Positions 6,670 through 14,372 of a stretch of 14,434 nt of DNA are shown here, in pieces (position 1 is the stretch's first letter; each line of letters starts with the position of its first letter). The translations under genes were made by a program, and so were the position numbers. Where the stretch lies: positions 1 through 14,434 of the forward strand of contig JAZQJA010000047.1 of NCBI GenBank assembly GCA_045541455.1. The letters are read 5' to 3'. Origin of the DNA: RGIG9041 sp045541455 (lineage in GTDB: Bacteria > Bacillota > Clostridia > Oscillospirales > QAKW01). The notes below the pieces were generated by a model, which saw nothing but the letters and a program-made list of their open reading frames with translations, had not been told where the DNA came from and did no database searches.

Positions 6670-8784
6670 ATGAATATTAAGATTTCTGCAAAGCATAGAC
6701 CGATATCGAATGGTGATTTTGGTTATTCCAATATGGAAAGTAAATATGGCCAGAACACGCAGTATTTTACATATGATGGTAAGCCCTATGAGATAATAGC
6801 AGGTGAGTTACACTATTCAAGAGTTCCAAGTTATCGTTGGAAAGAAATGCTTTTAAAGATGCGTGAATGTGGCTTAAATGCAGTTTCTTCTTATGTTTTT
6901 TGGAATTATCATGAAGAAATTAAAGATAAATTTGATTTTGATGGCGACAATAATATTGCTGCTTTCTTGCAAATTTGTAAAGAAATTAAAATGCCTTGTA
7001 TTTTAAGAATTGGTCCCTATTGTCATGCTGAGGTGTTGCATGGCGGTTTACCGGAACGCATAATGAAAATGCCTAATAAACGGACAGACGATCCAGAATA
7101 TCTGGCTGAGGTGCGTTCGTATTGGACTAGACTTTATAAAGAAATTTCACCATATTTAGATGGTGAAACTGTTATGGCTATACAAGTTGAAAATGAATAC
7201 CGTAAGGGGCCTGCTCATATTCATACACTCCGTGATATTTTAGAAGATATTGGTTATAAATCACCTTATTATACTTTAACCGCATGGTCTGGAATAGTAG
7301 ATAGATCTGATAAACGTTTTGTACCTACATTTGGTACATACCCAGATGCTCCTTGGTCAAAAGGTGTAGAACCATTGAAACCTAATAATCGCTTTTCAAT
7401 TGCTTCAAACAAAGTTGATGTTGAAATAGGCGCAGATGTAGCTGAAAGCGAAGACGGTAAATTACCTACAGTTGAATTAAATGTTGATGGTGCTAATTTT
7501 GATGATATGCCTTACGCATCTTGCGAAGTAGGTCCCGGAAATCAAGTTACACATCACAGACGGCCTATTATTTCAGAACACGATGGATGTGGCACAGGCT
7601 TTGGACGTTTTGCATCTGGACTTAACTGGATTGGTTATTACATGTTTGCGGGCGGCAGAAATCCTAATACTCGTTTGCTCCAGGAAAGAAAAGAAGCTGG
7701 CGCACCTAATGATTATCCAATAATTGATTATGATTTTCAGGCTCCTCTTAGCAGATACGGTGTATGCCGTCCTCATGGTGATAGAATGCGTTTGATGCAT
7801 TTGTTTATTAAGGAGTTTGATCCTAATATTTGCACAAAACAGCCTTTCTTTCCTAAATGGAAATCAGCTGATCCTTTGGATATCTCATTTTTAAAATGTT
7901 CTGTTAGAATGGATGAAAACGGAAGCGGTTATTTCTTTTCCAGTACTCATGAAAAAGGTCTTAAATATGAAGATTTTAAAGATGTAACAGTAGATATTCA
8001 TATAAATGATAAGGTTATTTCATTACCTTCAATTGATGTAAAAGCTGACACCTTGTTTTTCTACCCATTTAATATTCAACTTGGATCAAAGAAGTTTGAC
8101 TATATTTTGGCTCAGCCTATCGTCTCTAAAACTGTTGGTAATAAAACCGTATGTTACTTTGTAGAGTGTGTTGGAGTTAAGCCTAAGTGTAAAGTCGACG
8201 GTAAGGAAATATCACTTGATTTTAGCGAAAACGGTACCGACATAGGTGATGTAAAAATCATTGTTTTACCTTTAGACAAAGCAAGAAAGTTCCATTATAT
8301 AAATGGAACCCCATACTTCGCAGAAGGCACGGTTTATGCTGATGGAGAAACAATTTACTGTGAACAAATTGGTAAGGATATTTCTTCTGAAATAAAAGTA
8401 AGAGCATGTGATAAAAAAGATTTACCTTATGAAAAATATATGTTCGCAACCGGAAATATAGGTTATTATGAGGTAACAGTACCACATGATGTTGTTAATA
8501 AAAATCACGATGTTCGCTTAAACTTTGAATTTACAGGCCTTAATATGCAAGTATTTAGCAATAATACACTTATAGATGATTTTTTCAACATTGATGGTAA
8601 ATATGAAATTTATCTTCGAGACTATGCAAAATATTTAGATAAAGACAATGTAATAACTATTCGTATTTCTGAAAAAACCGAAAAAGATTTGCTTGAGGTT
8701 TATAATGAAAAGCCTATTGAACTAAATAAAATTGATTTAAAACTTATAAACGCAAATCTTATTGAACTAAATGTAATTGAATAA
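6670..8784 (+). CDS. Glycoside hydrolase family 35 beta-galactosidase-like enzyme
   Basis: Probably hydrolyses terminal beta-galactosides. The 704-aa protein begins with a GH35-like TIM barrel (about 20-370). It has GELHYSRVPSYRWKEMLLKM, then WNYHE, LRIGPYCHAEVLHGGLP, and MAIQVENEY with the expected acid/base Glu176 in N-E-Y. The segment YYMFAGGRNPNT followed by DYDFQAPLSRYG matches the end of the family's barrel. The nucleophile is less certain: Glu286 in CEVGPGNQ is the best candidate by spacing, with Glu303 (SEHDG) as an alternative. The C-terminal ~330 residues look like beta-sandwich domains. No signal peptide is seen, so it should be cytoplasmic and act on imported oligosaccharides. The GGAG at 6659-6662 is 7 nt before the ATG. 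It is the last gene of the dnaX operon, closed by the hairpin at 8785. Substrate specificity is inferred only. Confidence 0.85.
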   Translation: MNIKISAKHRPISNGDFGYSNMESKYGQNTQYFTYDGKPYEIIAGELHYSRVPSYRWKEMLLKMRECGLNAVSSYVFWNYHEEIKDKFDFDGDNNIAAFLQICKEIKMPCILRIGPYCHAEVLHGGLPERIMKMPNKRTDDPEYLAEVRSYWTRLYKEISPYLDGETVMAIQVENEYRKGPAHIHTLRDILEDIGYKSPYYTLTAWSGIVDRSDKRFVPTFGTYPDAPWSKGVEPLKPNNRFSIASNKVDVEIGADVAESEDGKLPTVELNVDGANFDDMPYASCEVGPGNQVTHHRRPIISEHDGCGTGFGRFASGLNWIGYYMFAGGRNPNTRLLQERKEAGAPNDYPIIDYDFQAPLSRYGVCRPHGDRMRLMHLFIKEFDPNICTKQPFFPKWKSADPLDISFLKCSVRMDENGSGYFFSSTHEKGLKYEDFKDVTVDIHINDKVISLPSIDVKADTLFFYPFNIQLGSKKFDYILAQPIVSKTVGNKTVCYFVECVGVKPKCKVDGKEISLDFSENGTDIGDVKIIVLPLDKARKFHYINGTPYFAEGTVYADGETIYCEQIGKDISSEIKVRACDKKDLPYEKYMFATGNIGYYEVTVPHDVVNKNHDVRLNFEFTGLNMQVFSNNTLIDDFFNIDGKYEIYLRDYAKYLDKDNVITIRISEKTEKDLLEVYNEKPIELNKIDLKLINANLIELNVIE

Positions 8785-8823
8785 AAAGAGACAAGCAAAC
8801 ATACATTGTTTGCTTGTCTCTTT
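8785..8823. terminator. Hairpin terminator between convergent units (GH35 gene and tRNA-Thr)
   Basis: AAAGAGACAAGCAAACA (8785-8801) and its perfect complement (8807-8823) form a 17-bp stem with a 5-nt loop, starting right after the GH35 stop codon. On the minus strand the stem runs into five T's (CTCTTTTTATTC), a fair terminator for the tRNA transcript. On the plus strand it has only three T's, then GATTATATTT, so termination there is weaker but plausible. The position between converging genes suggests a shared terminator. Confidence 0.8.
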
Positions 8824-8841
8824 GATTATATTTAAAGAGTT

Positions 8842-8917
8842 TGGAGCTGGAAACGTGACTTGAACACGCGACCTGCTGATTACGAATCAGCTGCTCTACC
8901 GACTGAGCTATTCCAGC
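8842..8917 (-). tRNA. tRNA-Thr (anticodon CGU)
   Basis: Read on the minus strand, the 76-nt cloverleaf is complete. The acceptor GCTGGAA pairs perfectly with TTCCAGC. The D arm is GCTC-AGTCGGTA-GAGC. The anticodon stem GCTGA/TCAGC encloses the loop TTCGTAA with anticodon CGT (34-36), reading ACG threonine codons. The T arm is GCGTG-TTCAAGT-CACGT, with one G-U pair. The discriminator is T and CCA is encoded at 8844-8842. It is antisense to the flanking genes and forms its own unit, with a promoter at 8939-8966 and the hairpin at 8785-8823 downstream. Confidence 0.96.
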
Positions 8918-8938
8918 ATAAATGTGAAGAACATTTAA

Positions 8939-8966
8939 ATTGTAACATAATTATTTCAAAAATCAA
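8939..8966 (-). promoter_or_regulatory. Promoter for tRNA-Thr
   Basis: On the minus strand, TTGATT (8966 to 8961) and TACAAT (8944 to 8939) are spaced by 16 nt, both close to the sigma-A consensus. The predicted start near 8932 leaves a short 5' leader before the mature tRNA end at 8917. The -35 box touches the left arm of the dyad at 8964-8988. Confidence 0.6.
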
Positions 8967-8994
8967 GTATTAATGTTCAAAATACTTGCTTTTT
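8958..8994. repeat. Dyad-symmetric site in the divergent tRNA-Thr / rpiR-type promoter region
   Basis: CAAGTATT (8964-8971) and AATACTTG (8981-8988) are perfect inverted repeats around a 9-nt centre. With one mismatch the arms extend to 14 nt (8958-8971 and 8981-8994). The site overlaps the -35 box of the tRNA promoter and lies 20 nt before the -10 box of the plus-strand regulator gene. It could be an operator, for instance for autoregulation by the RpiR-type protein, or an RNA hairpin with short T runs. The sequence alone does not decide. Confidence 0.5.
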
Positions 8995-9019
8995 GCTACT
9001 AAAAATATTAAAATATAAT
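8993..9019 (+). promoter_or_regulatory. Probable promoter of the rpiR-cmk-plsC-ispH/S1 operon
   Basis: A perfect TATAAT stands at 9014-9019, 14 nt before the GGAG ribosome binding site (9033-9036). The -35 region is poor: TTGCTA at 8993-8998 would leave a short 15-nt spacer. The start would be near 9026. It is the only promoter-like sequence seen before the tightly packed genes that follow. Confidence 0.45.
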
Positions 9020-9043
9020 GTAATTCATTTATGGAGATTTGAT

Positions 9044-9916
9044 ATGAGTTTGAAATCAAAAAATCGCGATTTATTATCAATAATTGAATCAGAAATTCCA
9101 AATATGAGCAAAGGACAAAAAAACATTGCTTCATATATTTTGCAAAATTATGACAAAGCTACTTTTATGACTGCATCTTCTCTTGGCAAAAAAGTAGGTG
9201 TTAGTGAATCTACTGTTGTAAGATTTGCAACTTATCTTGGTTTTGATGGTTATCCGAAACTTCAAAAAGCTTTACAAGATATTGTTAAAACAAAACTTAC
9301 AACTTTGCAAAGAGTTGATATGACTAACGAGCTGTTCAAGGACAATGATATACTTGAAAGCGTTATGAATTTAGATATTGCCAAAATTCGTATGACTCTC
9401 GAAAGTATTAATCGTGATGATTTTAATAAAGCGGTAAATATTATTTCAAATGCTAATAACATTTATATTTTAGGGACACGTAGTTCATTTGCACTAAGCC
9501 AATTTATGACATTTTATTTAAATTATATGTTTAAAAATGTTCGTAATGTTAATAGTAATTCATCTAGCGGCATTTTTGATCAGATATTTAAAATTTCAAA
9601 AAATGATGTTTTTATAGCAATTGGTTTTCCTAGATATTCGATGACTACTATTAAGGCAATCAGGTTTGCAAAAGATAAAAACGCAACTACTATTGCTATA
9701 ACTGATAGAAAAGATTCTCCGCTTGCGGAAAGCGCTGATGTTACTTTGGTAGCCAGAAGTGATATGATATCTTTTATTGATACTCTTGTTGCGCCCTTAA
9801 GTCTGATTAATTCTTTAATTATAGCATTGGCGCTGAAAAATAAAGATGATATTCCCGGAACATTTAATGAACTTGAAAATATTTGGAAAGAATACGAGGT
9901 TTATCAATCAAAATAA
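9044..9916 (+). CDS. MurR/RpiR family transcriptional regulator
   Basis: This is a DNA-binding regulator of the RpiR family, whose members usually sense phosphorylated sugars. The protein is 290 aa. The N-terminal HTH_6 domain (about 1-80) contains the family signature VSESTVVRFATYLGFDGYP (53-71). A SIS sugar-isomerase-like domain covers about 120-265, with NIYILGTRSSFALS at its ligand-binding start. The start is the ATG at 9044, 7 nt after GGAG (9033-9036); an in-frame TTG at 8993 lies in the promoter region and is rejected. The stop shares one base with the next start (TAATG), so the downstream flavoprotein is probably coupled. The effector is unknown. The neighbouring GH35 and phosphomutase genes suggest a sugar phosphate, possibly acting through the dyad at 8964-8988 (inference). 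Confidence 0.92.
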   Translation: MSLKSKNRDLLSIIESEIPNMSKGQKNIASYILQNYDKATFMTASSLGKKVGVSESTVVRFATYLGFDGYPKLQKALQDIVKTKLTTLQRVDMTNELFKDNDILESVMNLDIAKIRMTLESINRDDFNKAVNIISNANNIYILGTRSSFALSQFMTFYLNYMFKNVRNVNSNSSSGIFDQIFKISKNDVFIAIGFPRYSMTTIKAIRFAKDKNATTIAITDRKDSPLAESADVTLVARSDMISFIDTLVAPLSLINSLIIALALKNKDDIPGTFNELENIWKEYEVYQSK

Positions 9917-11148
9917 TGAATAGGGTAATTGTAATTGGCGGTGGTCCGGCAGGAATGATGGCAGCCGGTACCGCAGCATCTTTTGGGTGTAGTGTTATTC
10001 TTATTGAAAAAAATAGAATTCTAGGTAAAAAACTGTTGATAACAGGCAAGGGAAGATGCAACGTTACAAATTTTTGTGATGTCGAAAACGTACTAAAAAA
10101 TGTTAATAGCTCTAATCCGAAATTTTTGTATAGTTCTCTTTATGAGTTTAACTGTTATGATACTTATTCTTTTTTTGAAGAAAAAGGTGTGCAACTAAAA
10201 ATTGAACGTGGTAATAGAGTTTTCCCATCAAGCGACAAAGCTGTTGATGTTAGGAATGCTTTAATTGATTATCTAAAGGATAATAAAGTCGAAGTAGTAA
10301 ACGAAACGGTTAGAAATATAGATTTTAAGGATTTCAAAGTCATTACTGACTCTTCAAATTATAAAGCTGATAAAATAATTATTGCAACTGGAGGGTTATC
10401 ATATTCTTCCACTGGTAGTACAGGTGATGGATATAAATTTGCAAAAAAAGCCGGACACACTGTAACACCATTGAATCCAGCTCTTGTTGCTTTGAAGGGT
10501 GACACGGAAGTTTGCTGTTCTCTTACTGGGTTATCTTTGAAAAATGTTTCAATTGAAATTTTGGATTCATCTCAAAAAAGCATATATTCCGATTTTGGCG
10601 AAATGTTGTTTACTCATACGGGCGTTTCAGGACCAATAATATTATCCGCATCATCAAAACTAGATTTTAACAGAAATAAATATACACTTCTTATTGATTT
10701 TAAACCCGCTTTGTCGCATGAGCAACTTGATGCAAGAATAATAAAGGATTTTGAAAAATATTCAAATAAAGACTTTATTAATTCACTTTCCGACTTATTG
10801 CCTAAAAAATTAATCCCCATTATTGTAAATAAATCGGGTATTGATTCACATAAAAAGGTTAATAATATAACAAGGGAATGCAGAAAAAATCTTGTTAATT
10901 TGATTAAAAATTTTAAAATTGATTTATTTGGCAAAGAAGGTTACGATCAAGCTATTATTACTTCTGGAGGAATATCTACTTTACAAGTCAATCCTAAAAC
11001 CATGGAGTCGTTGACTGTAAAGGGCTTATACTTTGCAGGAGAAGTTCTTGATATTGATGCCAATACTGGTGGCTACAATTTACAGATAGCTTTTTCAACC
11101 GGTTTTCTTGCTGGTAAATCATGTAGTGGAGGTAAAAATGGCAATTAA
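9916..11148 (+). CDS. HI0933-family FAD-dependent flavoprotein (aminoacetone oxidase / BaiN-like)
   Basis: A cytoplasmic flavoprotein of the HI0933/BaiN family; the true substrate of most members is not established. The protein is 410 aa. It has a Rossmann FAD site GGGPAG (8-13) ending in Glu31 (VILIEKN), then the family signature GKKLLITGKGRCNVTN (37-52), and IIATGG (155-160) followed by SYSSTGSTGDGYKFA. The C-terminal FAD-contact region reads GLYFAGEVLDIDANTGGYN. The start is the ATG at 9916, overlapping the previous stop. No ribosome binding site is properly spaced, so translation is probably coupled. An upstream TTG at 9883 would overlap the regulator by 34 nt and is not favoured. The gene overlaps cmk by 11 nt. 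Confidence 0.88.
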   Translation: MNRVIVIGGGPAGMMAAGTAASFGCSVILIEKNRILGKKLLITGKGRCNVTNFCDVENVLKNVNSSNPKFLYSSLYEFNCYDTYSFFEEKGVQLKIERGNRVFPSSDKAVDVRNALIDYLKDNKVEVVNETVRNIDFKDFKVITDSSNYKADKIIIATGGLSYSSTGSTGDGYKFAKKAGHTVTPLNPALVALKGDTEVCCSLTGLSLKNVSIEILDSSQKSIYSDFGEMLFTHTGVSGPIILSASSKLDFNRNKYTLLIDFKPALSHEQLDARIIKDFEKYSNKDFINSLSDLLPKKLIPIIVNKSGIDSHKKVNNITRECRKNLVNLIKNFKIDLFGKEGYDQAIITSGGISTLQVNPKTMESLTVKGLYFAGEVLDIDANTGGYNLQIAFSTGFLAGKSCSGGKNGN

Positions 11149-11806
11149 TATTGCAATTGATGGTCCTAGTGGTGCAGGAAAAAGCACATTATCTAAGGCG
11201 CTTGCTAAAAAATTGGGTTATATCTATGTTGATACAGGTGCTATGTATAGAACGATAGGTCTTTATGTGTATAAGAATGGCATTTCTCCGGATGATATTA
11301 AATCTGTTGCTGATGCACTTGATAAAATTAATATTGATATTAAATTTATAAATGGTGAACAACGTGTTTTTTTAAATGGTGATGACGTTTCGGAAGATAT
11401 AAGAGTTCATATAATAAGTGATTATGCGTCTAAGGTTAGTGCCATTCAAAGTGTTCGCGATTTTCTTTTGGAAACTCAAAGAAATTTTGCTAAAGATAAC
11501 AATGTTGTTATGGATGGCAGAGATATAGGAACTGTTGTTTTACCTGATGCTGATGTTAAAATATACCTTACTGCTTCGGCACATAAGCGCGCAGAACGCA
11601 GATACAATGAGTTGACTCAAAAAGGTCAAGTTGTCAACTTTGATGATATTCTTAAAGATGTTATTGATAGAGATAATAGGGATATGAATCGTGATGTTTC
11701 TCCTTTGAAAGTTGCTGATGGTGCTGTAATTATTGATAATACGGAATGCACGTTTGAAGGGTCTCTTGAATTGCTTGAAAAAACAGTAAAGGAGTATGTG
11801 CAATGA
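11138..11806 (+). CDS. cmk: (d)CMP kinase (cytidylate kinase)
   Basis: Phosphorylates CMP and dCMP with ATP, feeding CTP, dCTP and phospholipid CDP-alcohol recycling. The 222 aa are typical. The P-loop is GPSGAGKS (9-16), the CMP-binding region begins DTGAMYR (32-38), and the conserved DGRDIGT (126-132) is followed by lid arginines in RAERRYNEL and a DRDNRDMNR segment. The start is the ATG at 11138, with GGAGG at 11128-11132 inside the flavoprotein gene, 5 nt away. The in-frame TTG at 11108 precedes that site and is rejected. The stop overlaps the plsC start in ATGA. The neighbours plsC and ispH/S1 are common partners of cmk in Clostridia. Confidence 0.96.
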   Translation: MAINIAIDGPSGAGKSTLSKALAKKLGYIYVDTGAMYRTIGLYVYKNGISPDDIKSVADALDKINIDIKFINGEQRVFLNGDDVSEDIRVHIISDYASKVSAIQSVRDFLLETQRNFAKDNNVVMDGRDIGTVVLPDADVKIYLTASAHKRAERRYNELTQKGQVVNFDDILKDVIDRDNRDMNRDVSPLKVADGAVIIDNTECTFEGSLELLEKTVKEYVQ

Positions 11807-12399
11807 CTTTTTATAAGGTGGCACGAGGATTTGTTCGCACATTGTCATATGTTATTTGTCCTCTTAAAATACATGGAAATATTAGTGAATTTCCAAAAGA
11901 TGGAAGAGTGGTTTTCTGCGCAAACCATTTATCTTATTTAGATGCTATTTTTTTAGGTATATCTATTAAGCGTGAAATTAGATTTGTTGGCAAAGAAAAA
12001 TATGCAAATATGCCAATACTAAAAAATATATTTAAATGGCTTGGCGCCTTCGGTATTAACACCGATGGCGCTGATATTAAAGCAATAAAAAATTGCTTTA
12101 GAGTTTTAAAGAGTGGTGAAGTATTAGGAATTTTTCCTGAGGGAACACGTATTATTAAAGGTAAAAAATCTAATCCTATGCCAGGCGCTGTTTTAATTGC
12201 CCACAAGTGTTCAAGTCCAATATTTTATGTAAGAATCAAGCCTAAAAAAGGCGTGTTTAGACCATTTGTAAAAACTGATTTATATGTTGGTGGTTTAATC
12301 ACAGTAGATGAACTTGGCGTTACTGATGGAAAAGGTGAACAATATAAATTGGCATCGGAAGAATTGATGAAAAAAATTTATAATTTAGGTGAGCAATGA
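11803..12399 (+). CDS. plsC: 1-acyl-sn-glycerol-3-phosphate acyltransferase
   Basis: Makes phosphatidic acid by acylating lysophosphatidic acid at the membrane surface. The 198-aa protein is the short PlsC form. The HX4D catalytic motif is NHLSYLD (His42, Asp47) and the glycerol-phosphate-binding motif is FPEGTR (111-116). PMPGAVLIAHK matches the usual third region. No long transmembrane helix is obvious; the N-terminal ~20 residues may lie along the membrane. It overlaps cmk by 4 nt and the ispH/S1 gene by 4 nt (ATGA at both ends), so the three genes are probably translationally coupled. The acyl-CoA versus acyl-ACP donor cannot be told from sequence. Confidence 0.93.
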   Translation: MTFYKVARGFVRTLSYVICPLKIHGNISEFPKDGRVVFCANHLSYLDAIFLGISIKREIRFVGKEKYANMPILKNIFKWLGAFGINTDGADIKAIKNCFRVLKSGEVLGIFPEGTRIIKGKKSNPMPGAVLIAHKCSSPIFYVRIKPKKGVFRPFVKTDLYVGGLITVDELGVTDGKGEQYKLASEELMKKIYNLGEQ

Positions 12400-14372
12400 A
12401 GGTAGAAGTGATAAAGAATGCCGGCTTTTGCTTTGGGGTATCAAGAGCTATGCAGTTGCTTTACAAAGAAATAGAGAATAACACCGATTCGCTATTTACT
12501 TTGGGAGAAATTATACATAATCCTGATATAATAAATGAATTGCAAAGTTTTGGCGTTAAAACTGTAAATGAAGTTGAAACTGTGCCTGAAAATGCAACAT
12601 TAATTATAAGAGCTCACGGCATTACTAAGCAAGAATCAGACTATTTATCATGTAGTAAAATTAATATTATTGATGCAACTTGTCCTTTTGTTTCAAAAAT
12701 ACATAAAATTGTTAAGGAGTGCAGTGATGAAGGCTGTATTGTTTTAATTGGTGGTGATGCCAACCATCCTGAAGTGAGAGGAATCAAGAGTTACGCTGCA
12801 CAATCTTATGTGTTTTCTGATGCAGGAATGTTAGAAGAAATTGCTGGAAAATATCCTGATTTATTGTTAAAATCGACTACATTTGTTTGGCAAACAACAT
12901 TTAATTTGACTGAATATGAAAAATGTAAAAAAATTATAAAAAAAATATTTAAAAACTCAAAAGTTTATGATACAATATGTAATGCTACTGAATTAAGGCA
13001 ACTTCAAACTAAGGAATTAGCTCAAAAAAGTGATGCAATGCTAGTGGTAGGTGGTAGGATTAGTTCAAACACCACAAAACTTTATGAGGTTGCAAAACGT
13101 TTTTGCAAAAACACTTATTTTGTTGAAAACGCAACTGAGATACCAATTAAAAATTTATATAAATTCAAAAATATTGGTATTGCGGCCGGGGCTTCAACTC
13201 CGACTCGCATTATTGAGGAGGTAAAACAAATTATGTCTGAACTGACAAACAAAACAATGGTTAATGAGGAAATGACCTTCGAGGAGATGCTTGAGAATTC
13301 CTTAAAAAAAGTAATTGCAACAGGAGATAGAGTAAAGGGCGTCGTTGTGGGCGTAAACCCCGCTGAAGTTAAGGTTGACCTTGGTACCAAGCAGTCCGGA
13401 TTTATTACTAAAGATAATTATTCTGCCGATCCTAATATTGATCTTATGACGGCTGTAAATATAGGAGACGAGATTGATTGTGTTGCACTTCGTGTTAATG
13501 ATATCGAAGGTACAATAGCGCTTTCTAAAAAGAAAGTTGATTCACTTGCTGGTTTCGAAACAATCGAAAAAGCTTTTCAGGAAAAAAGCGTTATTGAGGG
13601 CGTAGTTAGTGAGGTTTCTGATGGTGGTTTGGTGATACTTGCTAACAATGTACGTGTTTTTGTTCCAAAATCACTTACCGGTAAACCCGCTTCATTTGAT
13701 CTTTCAACATTAAAAGGTGAAACTGTTCAGTTTAATGTGATTGAGTTTTCACAAAATCGTGGTCGTAAAAAAATCATTGGTTCAATGAAAGCTTTAGAAA
13801 TAGAAAAGAGAAGAGCTGCAAGGGCTGAGTTTTGGGAAAATGTGCAGGTTGGCGATAGATTTGATGGTACCGTTAAGTCGCTTACAACTTTTGGTGCTTT
13901 TGTAGATTTGGGATGCGTTGACGGTCTTCTTCACATTACAGAACTTTCATGGAAGAAGGTTGGTCATCCAAGCGAAGTTGTTAATGTTGGCGATAAAATT
14001 TCTGTATATGTTAAAGCAATAGATTCAGAAAACAAAAAGATTTCTCTTGGTTATAAAGACCCTGATGCTGACCCATTTGTTTTATTTGTAAATAATAACA
14101 AAGTAGATGATGTGGTTAAGGTAACAATAGTAAATGTTATGCCTTTTGGCGCATTTGCAAAAATCACTGATGGTGTTGACGGTCTTATCCATATTTCTCA
14201 ACTTTCAAATAAGAGAGTTAATAAACCTTCTGATATTGTTAGTGTTGGCGATGAAGTTGAAGCCAAAATTGTTGAAATTAACACTGAGACAAGAAAGATT
14301 GGTCTTTCAATGAGAGCTCTCATTGAAGAAGCTGATGTCGAAACAACAGAAGAAGTATCAGAAGTCGAATAA
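12396..14372 (+). CDS. ispH: Bifunctional IspH (HMBPP reductase) - ribosomal protein S1 fusion
   Basis: Residues 1-283 are IspH, the last enzyme of the MEP isoprenoid pathway, which reduces HMBPP to IPP and DMAPP with a 4Fe-4S cluster. The cluster ligands Cys12 (AGFCFGV), Cys96 (DATCPF) and Cys195 (ICNATE) are present, as are RAHGI, the HPEV acid and WQTTF. From about residue 309 come four S1 RNA-binding repeats (about 309-380, 390-465, 485-557, 571-642) and an acidic tail, the Firmicutes-type S1 that binds mRNA at the ribosome. The 658-aa fusion is a known clostridial arrangement, and the frame is continuous without slippage. An internal GAGGAGG (13215-13221) precedes in-frame Met280 at the domain boundary, so S1 might also be made alone (inference). 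The gene is last in its operon and is followed by a strong terminator. Confidence 0.95.
   Translation: MKVEVIKNAGFCFGVSRAMQLLYKEIENNTDSLFTLGEIIHNPDIINELQSFGVKTVNEVETVPENATLIIRAHGITKQESDYLSCSKINIIDATCPFVSKIHKIVKECSDEGCIVLIGGDANHPEVRGIKSYAAQSYVFSDAGMLEEIAGKYPDLLLKSTTFVWQTTFNLTEYEKCKKIIKKIFKNSKVYDTICNATELRQLQTKELAQKSDAMLVVGGRISSNTTKLYEVAKRFCKNTYFVENATEIPIKNLYKFKNIGIAAGASTPTRIIEEVKQIMSELTNKTMVNEEMTFEEMLENSLKKVIATGDRVKGVVVGVNPAEVKVDLGTKQSGFITKDNYSADPNIDLMTAVNIGDEIDCVALRVNDIEGTIALSKKKVDSLAGFETIEKAFQEKSVIEGVVSEVSDGGLVILANNVRVFVPKSLTGKPASFDLSTLKGETVQFNVIEFSQNRGRKKIIGSMKALEIEKRRAARAEFWENVQVGDRFDGTVKSLTTFGAFVDLGCVDGLLHITELSWKKVGHPSEVVNVGDKISVYVKAIDSENKKISLGYKDPDADPFVLFVNNNKVDDVVKVTIVNVMPFGAFAKITDGVDGLIHISQLSNKRVNKPSDIVSVGDEVEAKIVEINTETRKIGLSMRALIEEADVETTEEVSEVE

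Noticed and set aside
8785..8823. Hairpin as a small RNA gene or repeat element
   Set aside because: Its position right after a stop codon, between convergent genes and with a minus-strand T run, fits a terminator; nothing else supports an RNA gene.
10614..10934. 106-codon minus-strand open frame inside the flavoprotein gene
   Set aside because: It is fully antisense to a well-supported coding sequence, with no ribosome binding site or recognisable product.
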